DNA of 64,000 nucleotides from Faucicola osloensis_D (GTDB taxonomy: Bacteria; Pseudomonadota; Gammaproteobacteria; Pseudomonadales; Moraxellaceae). Positions 43,693-51,725 of the stretch are shown here, piece by piece. A program made the position numbers and the translations under genes. Positions within the stretch are counted from its first letter, which is position 1. Every line of letters begins with the position of its first letter. A model generated the notes under the pieces. The model was given only the letters and a program-made list of their open reading frames with translations. It made no database searches and had not been told where the DNA came from. Where the stretch lies: assembly GCA_020041925.1 (NCBI GenBank), contig CP083409.1, one strand, 5' to 3'.

Positions 43693-44628
43693 ATGTGGTA
43701 TTCATTATCTGATGCTCAGTATGCCAAGCCAATCACCGCTATCGATATTGACTCACGGGTCATAGCGTATGGCGATGGGTTTTTTACCACCATGGCGGTG
43801 GTTGCAGGACAAATCAATTGGCTGAGTTACCACTTAGATAGAATCGACGAGAGTGTCCATGCGTTACAACTAAATTTAACCAACGCTGACTTAGACGTAG
43901 CCAATTTAGACGCCTCCAATTTAGACGCCTGCAATTTAGAATCCCCCAATCATACTATCCGCGCATACTTTAATAGCCAATTAGCCAATTTTGCCAAAAC
44001 CCTCAATCACGGTATGCTCAAGCTGATAGTTTGCCGCAAAAACCAACCTATCAAAGGCTATGGATTTTGCAACTCTGAATTTGACGCTTTTATTAAGCTT
44101 ATGCCCACCGATAAGCCATTAGCACAGCAAGCCAATCAAGTCATCATCCAACCTGCCGCTACCGCAATCTGTCTCACGCAGCAAATTGCGTGTCTACCCA
44201 AACCCTTGGTAGGACTTAAGCTACTAAACGCCCAAGATAAAGTAATGGCAAGTCACGAGCTGTGGCAGCACCAAAATCAAGATGCGCAAATGATTGATGG
44301 GCTGGTACAAGATGTGATGGGACATTGGGTAGAAGGTACCTTTTGCAATGTGTTTTATCAGCTTAATCATGAAAACGTGTGGTACACACCGCCTATCAAC
44401 CGCTCAGGGGTCAAAGGGGTGATGCGGCAGGTGTTATTGGCTAAGTTTGCCCAGTCCGATAGGGCGCATAAGGAGCGGTATTTAGCCAGCGAGGATTTAG
44501 CCAATATCACAAGCTTGTTCTTTTGCAATGCCGTACGGGGGATTTTGCCCATTGAAGTATTGATGCTACCCAATGGGCAGTCAACAACGCTTGATTTGAC
44601 CCCAATCTATACGCAGAAATTAACTTAA
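43693..44628 (+). CDS. pabC: Aminodeoxychorismate lyase PabC with pentapeptide-like insert
   Basis: The protein is a 311-residue PLP enzyme of the class IV aminotransferase fold that releases pyruvate from 4-amino-4-deoxychorismate to give p-aminobenzoate for folate. Signs: YGDGFFTTMAVVAGQ near 26-40, HLDRI near 47-51, the PLP-Lys region GLKLLNAQDKVMASHEL near 175-191, DGLVQDVMGHWVEGT near 201-215, and SGVKGVMRQ. Compared with the family, an insert at about 65-84 reads ADLDV-ANLDA-SNLDA-CNLES, a pentapeptide-repeat pattern built by 15-bp tandem copies. It is followed by mltG and tmk, as in E. coli. Confidence 0.92.
   Translation: MWYSLSDAQYAKPITAIDIDSRVIAYGDGFFTTMAVVAGQINWLSYHLDRIDESVHALQLNLTNADLDVANLDASNLDACNLESPNHTIRAYFNSQLANFAKTLNHGMLKLIVCRKNQPIKGYGFCNSEFDAFIKLMPTDKPLAQQANQVIIQPAATAICLTQQIACLPKPLVGLKLLNAQDKVMASHELWQHQNQDAQMIDGLVQDVMGHWVEGTFCNVFYQLNHENVWYTPPINRSGVKGVMRQVLLAKFAQSDRAHKERYLASEDLANITSLFFCNAVRGILPIEVLMLPNGQSTTLDLTPIYTQKLT
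43888..43947 (+). repeat. Four 15-bp tandem repeats inside pabC
   Basis: Units start at 43888, 43903, 43918 and 43933. The second and third differ by one base, the first and fourth are more diverged. They encode four A(D/N)LXX-type pentapeptides. Confidence 0.9.
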
Positions 44629-44714
44629 ATCCTGTTGCTGGTAACTAAAAAAAATTGCTATTTTTGTCATTAATTGTTAAATTCTCGCTTATTGAGTCAA
44701 TATAAGCCTTCTCT

Positions 44715-46031
44715 ATGAACGACCAATCTGATAACAACCTGTCTAGTCCCTCAGACGGTTCTGAGCATCATCCTACTCAGCACAGTGACGCCCCTCACGC
44801 CGCGGATATTCCAGATTCTCAATTGCAGGACAATCATAGCAAAGATAAGGGTATCGATGACAAGGATATCACGGATAAGGATGACGAAGACCCGCATAGC
44901 AAAAACGTCAATGGCAATGATGCTTGTCTGATTAATCGTTCAACGCGAGAATTCAATGACAACATCACCGGTAGAAACAAAAAAAATAAATACCGTCTAC
45001 TGGGGCTGCTCGGGTTTATTGTATTGGTGCTAGGCTGGTTGTTATTTGCTTGGTACAACACCCTATATGGCACTATCACCCAACCAAAGCAGATGGTGAC
45101 CATCAATAAAGGTCAAACCTACTATGCACTGGTAGACGACTGGGATAAAAAGAAAAAGCTGTTCGTCGCGCCACTTGCCAAACTATATATCAAAATGACG
45201 GTGGATAAACCGCTTCATTCAGGGGTGTATCAACTGCCTGAAAATCCAAGTTTTGCCAATTATTTAGCCATGCTACAACAAGGTGAGAAAGTCGCTTTTA
45301 TCAAAGTGCAAATCATTGAAGGTAAAACAGCCAAAGAGTTATATCAACATTTGACGGACAATAAAGGGATTAAAAACGAAGTTATCCGTGGTAGCAAAGT
45401 TGACGTTGACAAACTTGGTCTCAATATCCCTGCTGACTATCACCCGAATGGCAACCTTGAAGGTTGGTTCTCACCGGATACCTATTATTTTAATGAAGGC
45501 AGTAGTGACAAAAAAGTGCTAACGGATTTATTTACCCGTCAACACACAGCATTGATGGAAAACTGGAACAATCGCCAAGCCAATCTGCCGTACAAGACAC
45601 CGTATGAAGCGCTGATTATGGCATCAATTATTGAAAAAGAAACCAGTGTCGAAAGTGAGCGTGGTGAAGTCGCAGGCGTGTTCGTCAATCGTCTGAAGAA
45701 AAATATGCGCCTACAAACTGACCCCACCGTGATTTATGGCATGGGCGATCGTTACGATGGCAATATTCGCAAATCTGACCTTGAAGAAAAAACTGCTTAC
45801 AACACCTACCAAATTGACGGCTTACCACCGACACCGATTGCCTTACCAAGTATTGCATCGATTAAAGCGGCACTTCACCCAAATCAGACCGATTCGCTAT
45901 ATTTTGTGGCAACGGGCAATGGCGGTCATAAATTTACCAGTAATTTAGAAGACCATAACCAAGCGGTGCAAGATTATCTGCGGGTGATGCGTGAAAAACG
46001 CGCCAGCCAAAACAGCCAATCAGCTCAGTAA
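44715..46031 (+). CDS. mltG: Endolytic murein transglycosylase MltG
   Basis: The protein has 438 residues. MltG cuts nascent glycan strands at the inner membrane, probably acting as a terminase. Layout: an unusually long acidic, Asp/His/Ser-rich cytoplasmic N-terminus of about 90 residues, a transmembrane helix near 95-114, a LysM-like part, and the YceG catalytic domain. The catalytic Glu sits in MASIIEKETSVESERGEVAGV near 300-320, followed by RLQTDPTVIYG and YNTYQIDGLPPTPI. E. coli MltG has only a few residues before its helix. It sits between pabC and tmk, as in E. coli. Confidence 0.96.
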   Translation: MNDQSDNNLSSPSDGSEHHPTQHSDAPHAADIPDSQLQDNHSKDKGIDDKDITDKDDEDPHSKNVNGNDACLINRSTREFNDNITGRNKKNKYRLLGLLGFIVLVLGWLLFAWYNTLYGTITQPKQMVTINKGQTYYALVDDWDKKKKLFVAPLAKLYIKMTVDKPLHSGVYQLPENPSFANYLAMLQQGEKVAFIKVQIIEGKTAKELYQHLTDNKGIKNEVIRGSKVDVDKLGLNIPADYHPNGNLEGWFSPDTYYFNEGSSDKKVLTDLFTRQHTALMENWNNRQANLPYKTPYEALIMASIIEKETSVESERGEVAGVFVNRLKKNMRLQTDPTVIYGMGDRYDGNIRKSDLEEKTAYNTYQIDGLPPTPIALPSIASIKAALHPNQTDSLYFVATGNGGHKFTSNLEDHNQAVQDYLRVMREKRASQNSQSAQ

Positions 46032-46043
46032 AAAACGATACCC

Positions 46044-46685
46044 ATGCAAACAGCTGCGAAAGCCCCCATTAGCCAAAAATTTATCTCATTTGAAGGTACC
46101 GAAGGGGTGGGTAAATCCACCTTGATTGCCAATGTGGCAGCGCATTTGACCGCGCAAGGCATCGACTTTATCCAGACCCGTGAACCGGGCGGCAGTCCGT
46201 TTGCTGAGCAGTTGCGCGCCATGTTACTTGACCCAGCAACGACTATGACAGAGGACAGTGAACTGCTATTGATGTTTGCGGCACGTGCCGATCATGTGGC
46301 GCAAGTGATTGTGCCAGCGCTCGCTCAGGGTCAATGGGTGCTGTGCGACCGATTTACCGATTCCACTATTGCCTATCAAGGGTTTGGGCGCAAACAGGGC
46401 GATAGGGTAGAACTTAGCAAAATTGAATTATTGATTAGGCAGTTTGTGGTAAAAATGCCCGATATCACCATTTGGTTAGATTTACCCGTCACAGAGGGGA
46501 TGAGCCGTGCCAAAAATCGCGGCAAACTAGACCGCTTTGAGCAAAATCAGCTAGCGTTTTTTGAGCGGGTGCATCAAGGGTTTGCTTATCAAGCAGCGCA
46601 GCAACCGCAGCGCGTCAAACACATTGATGCGCATGGTACAGCCGATGAGGTATTGGCAAAAGTGCTAACGCAGCTAGGTATTTAA
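46044..46685 (+). CDS. tmk: Thymidylate kinase Tmk
   Basis: The protein has 213 residues. It phosphorylates dTMP to dTDP. Signs: the P-loop FEGTEGVGKST near 13-23, QTREPGGSPFAEQLRAML near 41-58 with the DRX-like dTMP-binding Arg, LCDRFTDSTIAYQG near 96-109, and the lid region RAKNRGKLDRFE near 150-161. Length is normal. It follows mltG by 12 bases, so pabC-mltG-tmk reads as one operon. In E. coli holB comes next; here a terminator follows instead. Confidence 0.98.
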   Translation: MQTAAKAPISQKFISFEGTEGVGKSTLIANVAAHLTAQGIDFIQTREPGGSPFAEQLRAMLLDPATTMTEDSELLLMFAARADHVAQVIVPALAQGQWVLCDRFTDSTIAYQGFGRKQGDRVELSKIELLIRQFVVKMPDITIWLDLPVTEGMSRAKNRGKLDRFEQNQLAFFERVHQGFAYQAAQQPQRVKHIDAHGTADEVLAKVLTQLGI

Positions 46686-46737
46686 TGTCGTTATTTAGTG
46701 TTATTACTTAGTATCATAAAGCTTTTAGAATTATTAT

Positions 46738-46770
46738 AAAAAAAGGGGATGATAAACATCCCTTTTTTTA
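46738..46770. terminator. Bidirectional terminator between tmk and nadB
   Basis: AAAAAGGGGATG pairs with CATCCCTTTTT around a short loop, flanked by A and T tracts. Confidence 0.82.
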
Positions 46771-46781
46771 TTTAAATCATA

Positions 46782-48479
46782 CTATGACATGGATGGGGTT
46801 AAAATCACGTCTGCCGCCACTGGCAAAGTTTGTGGAAAGTCTTTGTTGTAATGCAGTCCACGCGATTCATGGCGAAGTAGCGCCGAGCGTACAATCAGCT
46901 CAGAGACTAGCAGCAAATTACGCAATTCAATCAGATTTTTACTGACCACAAAGTTGGCGTAGTAATCATTTACTTCTTGTTTTAACAACAAAATGCGGTT
47001 AAGTGCGCGATGCAGGCGTTTATCCGAGCGCACAATACCAACGTAGTGCCACATGCTTTGCCGCAGCTCATCCCAGTTTTGCAGCACGATGACTTCTTCG
47101 TCAGGGTCGGTCACATCTTGGCTGTCCCAGTCAGGGATAGTAGGAATAGGGGGAACGCGATTTTCTGCAAATGCAGCGGCAATATGCCGCGCTGCACTCA
47201 TCCCATACACAAAACATTCTAACAGCGAGTTACTCGCCATACGATTGGCGCCATGCAGACCCGTAAAGGACGTTTCGCCCATGGCATATAGATTGAACAC
47301 GTCGGTTTGGGCGTTTTCATTGACCATCACTCCACCACACGTGTAGTGAGCGGCGGGTACCACGGGGATTTTATCTTGAGTCATGTCAATGCCCAGCTCT
47401 AGTAGCCGCTCATATAGCATAGGGAAATGACCTTTAATAAAGGCTGGTTCTTGATGCGTAATATCTAACCAAACATGACGTATTCCCAAACGCTTCATCT
47501 CAAAATCGATGGCGCGAGCCACGATATCACGCGGCGCCAGCTCACCCCGTTCATCGAAACGAAGCATAAAGCGCTCACCTTCTGGATGTTCTTTGGTTGC
47601 TGGCAGGCGCAGGTAGGCACCTTCACCGCGCATGGCTTCGGTGATTAAAAACGAGCGCGCTTCTGGATGATAGAGACAAGTAGGATGAAACTGATTAAAT
47701 TCCAAATTCGCAACGCGGCAACCTGCCCGCCATGCCATCGCGATACCATCCCCTGTAGCAATATCTGGGTTGGAGGTATACAAATACGCTTTTGATGCCC
47801 CGCCGCAGGCTAAGGCGATAAAGGGCGCGGTAAAGGTCAGCACTTGATTGGTATTCAAGTCAAGGGCGTACAGCCCCACGGCACGATTAGGCTCGCTAAT
47901 CGAACTATAGTTGTGTTTGCTAAGTTTATGGGTGGTGATGACATCAATGGCAGCGACATACTCAAACAGTTTGACATTCGGACATTGTTTGACACGTTTA
48001 GCTAACGAGGTAGAAATGGCCACCCCAGTGGCATCTGCCGCATGGATGATACGACGTTTGCTATGACCGCCTTCACGGGTCAGGTGCAAGGTTTCGTTTT
48101 CATCCAAGGTAAATTTGACACCTTGTTTGAGCAAAAACTCCACCGCTTCTCGGCTATGCTCCACTGTAAAACGTACCGCATCTTCATGACAAAGACCTGC
48201 CCCTGCAATCAAGGTATCATCGACATGCTCATCAACCGAATCATCATCCGATAGTACCGCTGCCACACCGCCTTGGGCATAAAAAGTGCTGGCTTCAGTG
48301 AGCTTGTCTTTTGCCAAAACAGCAATCGATAGATGGCTTGGCAAGGATAAAGCTAACGATAAACCTGCACCGCCACTGCCGACAATCACCACATCAAACG
48401 CGTGGCGATGGTTACCCTGTGCTTGCGGCTGGAGAGTTTCTTTGATAGGGGAGTTTGACACATTAACGCTTGCTGTCAT
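46782..48479 (-). CDS. nadB: L-aspartate oxidase NadB
   Basis: The protein has 565 residues from the ATG at 48479, preceded by GAAGGACGTCAGCGTT; a TTG six codons upstream is rejected. The flavoenzyme oxidises L-aspartate to iminoaspartate, the first step of bacterial de novo NAD synthesis. Signs: the FAD loop VVIVGSGGAGLSLAL near 30-44, ASTFYAQGGVAAVL near 66-79, EGGHSKRRIIHAADATG near 140-156, FNQFHPTCLYHPEARSFLITEA near 258-279, and HYTCGGVMVNENAQT near 372-386. NadC lies at 16594. NadA is not in the window. It is convergent with tmk. Confidence 0.98.
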   Translation of the reverse strand: MTASVNVSNSPIKETLQPQAQGNHRHAFDVVIVGSGGAGLSLALSLPSHLSIAVLAKDKLTEASTFYAQGGVAAVLSDDDSVDEHVDDTLIAGAGLCHEDAVRFTVEHSREAVEFLLKQGVKFTLDENETLHLTREGGHSKRRIIHAADATGVAISTSLAKRVKQCPNVKLFEYVAAIDVITTHKLSKHNYSSISEPNRAVGLYALDLNTNQVLTFTAPFIALACGGASKAYLYTSNPDIATGDGIAMAWRAGCRVANLEFNQFHPTCLYHPEARSFLITEAMRGEGAYLRLPATKEHPEGERFMLRFDERGELAPRDIVARAIDFEMKRLGIRHVWLDITHQEPAFIKGHFPMLYERLLELGIDMTQDKIPVVPAAHYTCGGVMVNENAQTDVFNLYAMGETSFTGLHGANRMASNSLLECFVYGMSAARHIAAAFAENRVPPIPTIPDWDSQDVTDPDEEVIVLQNWDELRQSMWHYVGIVRSDKRLHRALNRILLLKQEVNDYYANFVVSKNLIELRNLLLVSELIVRSALLRHESRGLHYNKDFPQTLPVAADVILTPSMS

Positions 48480-48561
48480 AACGCTGACGTCCTTCAAATT
48501 AATGAGTTAAAGAGCCAAAAAATCTAAGCAAGCGCTGAGAAAATTGGGTCACCGTGCTACA

Positions 48562-48629
48562 TTTAAAAGGCTATTTTAAAAGCTATGGTTAAAAGGCTAG
48601 GTTTAAAAAGCTAGGTTTAAAAAGTTATG
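48562..48629. repeat. Five imperfect 13-14-bp tandem repeats upstream of nadB
   Basis: The unit TTTAAAARGCTAKG recurs about five times (TTAAAAGGCTA, TTAAAAGCTATG, TTAAAAGGCTAG, TTAAAAAGCTAG, TTAAAAAGTTATG) within the nadB 5' region. Confidence 0.8.
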
Positions 48630-48873
48630 TGAAAATAAAACTATCATATCAGCTTTTATAAATGATGGCGGATTTTTTCTATGGGTTGTTTAAGTAGCAA
48701 TCCCATCCAAATTGCCAATGTTGGCGGTTAAACAGGGTACGACATACGCAAATGCGCTCGTCTTTATTTTGCCATCGCTACCAGACAACGCGATCAAAAC
48801 GCAAAGTTAGGCATTTTTGGATGAGTTAAATACAAAAAACTCGCCTAGCTGTTCATCCATTTTTTGCGATATG

Positions 48874-48893
48874 ATGACAGTTTAAATTGTCAT
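48874..48893 (+). promoter_or_regulatory. 20-bp palindrome (candidate operator) over a -35 box
   Basis: ATGACAGTTTAAATTGTCAT is a palindrome with one mismatched pair. Its right arm overlaps the -35 hexamer TTGTCA at 48887-48892, where a repressor would block RNA polymerase. Confidence 0.5.
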
Positions 48894-48915
48894 ATCCATG
48901 ATTGCCATTTATAAT
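48887..48915 (+). promoter_or_regulatory. Strong sigma-70-type promoter
   Basis: TTGTCA (48887-48892) and a perfect TATAAT (48910-48915) are separated by 17 bases, about 70 bases before the metallophosphoesterase start. Confidence 0.75.
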
Positions 48916-48985
48916 GGGCGCTTTTTTTTATACGTATTTGTCATGCAAATAATTGATTATTCAGTAAATTTAGGTAACGCTTTAT

Positions 48986-50176
48986 ATGGGTGGTAGCACG
49001 ATTGGCAGTTGGTTAGGTCATCTTGGCGCGCTCATTGCCGTTTTGGTAATCCTATGGTCGTGCCTAAAAACCGTGCAACTCAAAGCGCGAACAGATAATC
49101 TGCAGATTCTACTACAACTGGTCAGTTTCTACGCGCGCTATTGGTTTGTTTGGTTGTTGCTGTGGGCAAACGTGCAACTGCTGTATGACAACCAAGCCAT
49201 CTACTGGCTGCTTATCGCGTTATCGTTGTTGTATATCTATATGAGCTGGGTTGAGCCCAATCGGCTGCGCGTTTCACGCTTTTCAATTAATTTGACCGTA
49301 TCTGCGACTTATCAAGCTGCGACCTATCAGCCCGCGACCGATATTTCACTGGCTGCAGCAGCATCACAACCTATCAAACGACAACCTATCAAAAGACAAG
49401 CTGCAAAAATTGCGGTGCTGAGTGATATCCATGTGGGTATATTTTCTAACCCCCATCAGTTAGCGCGTTTGGTGAAATGCCTTAATCGCTTAGATGTTGA
49501 TGCGGTGCTGATTTTGGGTGATTGGTTATATCAAGCGACAACTTTGGATGCCCAACTAAGCCCATTTAAAACGCTGAACAAGCCTTGCTATACCGTCCTT
49601 AGCGATGCTGATACCCAGCAGGTTATCGATGATGCGCAAAATAGCGAATCTGCTAGCAGCACGTCATTGATCAATATCTTGCCAACGTTTGGTATTCAAT
49701 TATTGCCTGAGCAAGGCTTGCATATTGCCGGGATAAAAATTATAGGTATTCATAATGGCAGTACAATGGATTTACCGCGCGTGATTGAACAGCAGCACAG
49801 CGCGGGGCAGCCATTAGTCATTGCCACCCATGATATCAAGCAGTTAGAAGCCAATCCGCGAACGTTAAGTGACGCCAACAACGATACTTTGGTGATTGCG
49901 GGACAAACCCATGGGGGTCAGGTCAATATACCTATACTGACACCGCTGATGGTCAGAGCATTGACAGGTAATAAACTGGCGGCAGGGTTACGCAGACCAG
50001 ATACAGCCAAACAATCCGACACTTATCCCAAAGCATTCAATGAGGATGACAAACCCAGCAAACGCTACCAAGTATGGGTGAATACTGGGATTGGCATGAC
50101 AGGGTTACCGTTTCGTTTTAATTGCCCCCCTACCATTGATGTGCTAACCATCCAGGTTCAAACGAGTGATGCTTAA
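48986..50176 (+). CDS. Membrane-anchored metallophosphoesterase lacking two family motifs
   Basis: The protein has 396 residues. Two to three helices near 12-27, 50-68 and 72-88 anchor it. A linker with two sets of five-residue duplications (ATYQA/ATYQP and QPIKR twice) follows. The catalytic domain from about 140 matches YaeI/YkuE-type phosphoesterases: SDIHVG at 146-151, GDW at 178-180, ATHD at 280-283 and GQTHGGQ at 306-312. The usual GNHD is absent, with VLSDAD at 204-209 in its place, and the usual GHTHGG has Gln for the first His. Both residues normally bind the two metals or the phosphate, so it may be inactive or altered. Substrate unknown. Confidence 0.8.
   Translation: MGGSTIGSWLGHLGALIAVLVILWSCLKTVQLKARTDNLQILLQLVSFYARYWFVWLLLWANVQLLYDNQAIYWLLIALSLLYIYMSWVEPNRLRVSRFSINLTVSATYQAATYQPATDISLAAAASQPIKRQPIKRQAAKIAVLSDIHVGIFSNPHQLARLVKCLNRLDVDAVLILGDWLYQATTLDAQLSPFKTLNKPCYTVLSDADTQQVIDDAQNSESASSTSLINILPTFGIQLLPEQGLHIAGIKIIGIHNGSTMDLPRVIEQQHSAGQPLVIATHDIKQLEANPRTLSDANNDTLVIAGQTHGGQVNIPILTPLMVRALTGNKLAAGLRRPDTAKQSDTYPKAFNEDDKPSKRYQVWVNTGIGMTGLPFRFNCPPTIDVLTIQVQTSDA
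49304..49333 (+). repeat. 15-bp tandem duplication in the metallophosphoesterase linker (first)
   Basis: GCGACTTATCAAGCT at 49304-49318 is followed by GCGACCTATCAGCCC at 49319-49333, then the start of a third copy (GCGACCGAT). Confidence 0.85.
49367..49396 (+). repeat. 15-bp tandem duplication in the metallophosphoesterase linker (second)
   Basis: CAACCTATCAAACGA at 49367-49381 is followed by CAACCTATCAAAAGA at 49382-49396, encoding QPIKR twice; a diverged third unit follows. Confidence 0.88.
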
Positions 50177-50401
50177 CCCATACTATTTGCCACTGTAAAC
50201 CAGCGACTATAAACTAGTTGCTGCCTTATTATCGGGTTGAGTGGGGTCTATAACCTGATTGGCTACAGCGGCGGAGAAACTTGCGTTTGCTATCAAAGCG
50301 CTTAAACTTCGTCCCAAATGTATGCTACACTAGACAAAAATTTTCAAAAAATTGTCGCAGCTGTTACATATTCTACTTAAGGTTTTATCCAAGGTATTGT
50401 T

Positions 50402-51295
50402 ATGACCCCCATTTTAGATAAACTACAAGGCTCTATGGTCGCGTTGATTACACCTATGCATAGCAATGGTGACGTCGATTGGCAATCATTGGCAAATCTC
50501 ATTGATTGGCAAATCGAGCAAGGTACGGACGTACTGGTATCGGTCGGTACGACGGGTGAATCCGCAACCTTATCGATGCAAGAGCATGTGGACGTCATAG
50601 AATTTACCATGAAGCAAGTGGGTGGTCGTATTCTCGTCATCGCGGGTACAGGCGCTAACAATACAGTTGAAGCCATTGAGCTGACCCAGCACGCCAAACA
50701 GGCGGGCGCTGATGCCGTGCTGTTGGTTGTGCCTTACTACAATAAACCGACCCAAGAAGGGCTATACTTACACTATAAAGCCATTGCTGAAGCCGTAGAC
50801 ATTCCCCAAGTGCTATATAACGTACCCGGGCGCACTGTTGTTGATATGCAGCAAGCCACTGTCGAACGCCTAGCGGACATCGACAATATCATCGCAATTA
50901 AAGATGCGACAGGTGACGTGGCGCGTGGTGCCAAACTGATTGAAGCAGTAAAAGGTCGTATGAGCGTATTTTCAGGAGATGATGAAAGCGCGCTTGCGCT
51001 GATGCGTCATGGGGCAAAAGGCAATATTTCAGTGACCGCCAATGTCGCGCCAAAAATCATGAGCCAAATTTTTGGCTTGGCACTCAAAGGTGAGTTTGAA
51101 CAAGCCGAAGCATTAAACCAAAAAATAGCCCATTTACACCAAGATTTATTTATCGAGTCAAGTCCCATTCCTGCAAAATATGCCTTATACAAAATGGGTC
51201 ATATTGAGCAAGGTATCCGTTTACCATTAACTTGGCTTACCCCAGAACACCAACAAGTGATGGATGAAGCACTTGCCAAAGCAGGTTTATTATGA
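50402..51295 (+). CDS. dapA: 4-hydroxy-tetrahydrodipicolinate synthase DapA
   Basis: The protein has 297 residues. It condenses pyruvate and aspartate semialdehyde, the first step toward diaminopimelate and lysine. TIM-barrel features: GTTGESATLSMQEH near 49-62, VVPYYNKPTQEGLYLHYKAIA near 108-128, VLYNVPGRTVVDM near 136-148, and the Schiff-base Lys in IIAIKDATGDVARG near 163-176. Length is normal. Its stop overlaps the start of the next gene (ATGA), so the lipoprotein downstream is translationally coupled. An extended -10 (TGCTACACT, 50323-50331) lies about 70 bases upstream. Confidence 0.98.
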   Translation: MTPILDKLQGSMVALITPMHSNGDVDWQSLANLIDWQIEQGTDVLVSVGTTGESATLSMQEHVDVIEFTMKQVGGRILVIAGTGANNTVEAIELTQHAKQAGADAVLLVVPYYNKPTQEGLYLHYKAIAEAVDIPQVLYNVPGRTVVDMQQATVERLADIDNIIAIKDATGDVARGAKLIEAVKGRMSVFSGDDESALALMRHGAKGNISVTANVAPKIMSQIFGLALKGEFEQAEALNQKIAHLHQDLFIESSPIPAKYALYKMGHIEQGIRLPLTWLTPEHQQVMDEALAKAGLL

Positions 51296-51591
51296 AAAAA
51301 ACACTCAGCGCTAACTATAATCGATTCAACGCCCAGCTAGCCCTAGCGATTATTGCCTCTGCTAGCATTGCTATGACAGGCTGTACTACTTTTAAACGTA
51401 AAGTTGGCGACAATTCTTTGGACTATACCAAAACCAAAAAACTTGAACCCATCCAATTACCGGCAGATGCACAAACGCTACCTTTTACCCCAGTTTATGC
51501 CGTGCCGCAATCGGGTGAAAATACGTTAAAAATCACAAAAGAAGGCAGTAAGCGTTTTGAGCTACCGCGTCCAATTAGTACCGTAAAATAG
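51292..51591 (+). CDS. Lasso-only BamC-like lipoprotein
   Basis: The protein has 99 residues, beginning at the ATG that overlaps the dapA stop. A signal peptide ends in MTGC, with lipidated Cys31. The mature sequence aligns by eye with the unstructured N-terminal lasso of E. coli BamC: FKRKVGDNSLDY at 34-45 (E. coli YKRQVSGDEAYL), LEPIQLPADAQ at 51-61 and YAVP at 69-72 (YAIP). In BamC this segment wraps BamD. The two C-terminal helix-grip domains are missing; only 28 residues follow YAVP. The dapA-bamC-purC order equals that of E. coli, which supports homology. No frameshifted remainder fits before purC. Confidence 0.75.
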   Translation: MKKTLSANYNRFNAQLALAIIASASIAMTGCTTFKRKVGDNSLDYTKTKKLEPIQLPADAQTLPFTPVYAVPQSGENTLKITKEGSKRFELPRPISTVK

Positions 51592-51725
51592 AGAGTGGTT
51601 GATAGCATTCATGATAGTTGGCAGCTTGTGCTGCTAACCGCGTATCAGCCAATCAATGCAACTGTCATAAATTAGCTACACTGAGCCAACCTTAGCCAAT
51701 CTTAAACAGCCATTTGGGAATTACC

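Larger units (their letters stand above)
48480..48985. other. Repeat-bearing spacer between nadB and the metallophosphoesterase
   Basis: This 506-base non-coding stretch holds five imperfect repeats of about 14 bases at 48562-48629, then a promoter with an overlapping palindrome at 48874-48915. A GGATGA...TCATCC inverted pair flanks 48817-48857. I see no gene. Confidence 0.6.

Noticed and set aside
48562..48629. CRISPR array
   Set aside because: Units of about 14 bases are contiguous without unique spacers and no cas genes are near; it is a short tandem repeat.
51592..51725. Possible frameshifted remainder of bamC after the short lipoprotein
   Set aside because: Only 134 bases remain before purC, too few for the two missing domains, and no frame there resembles them.
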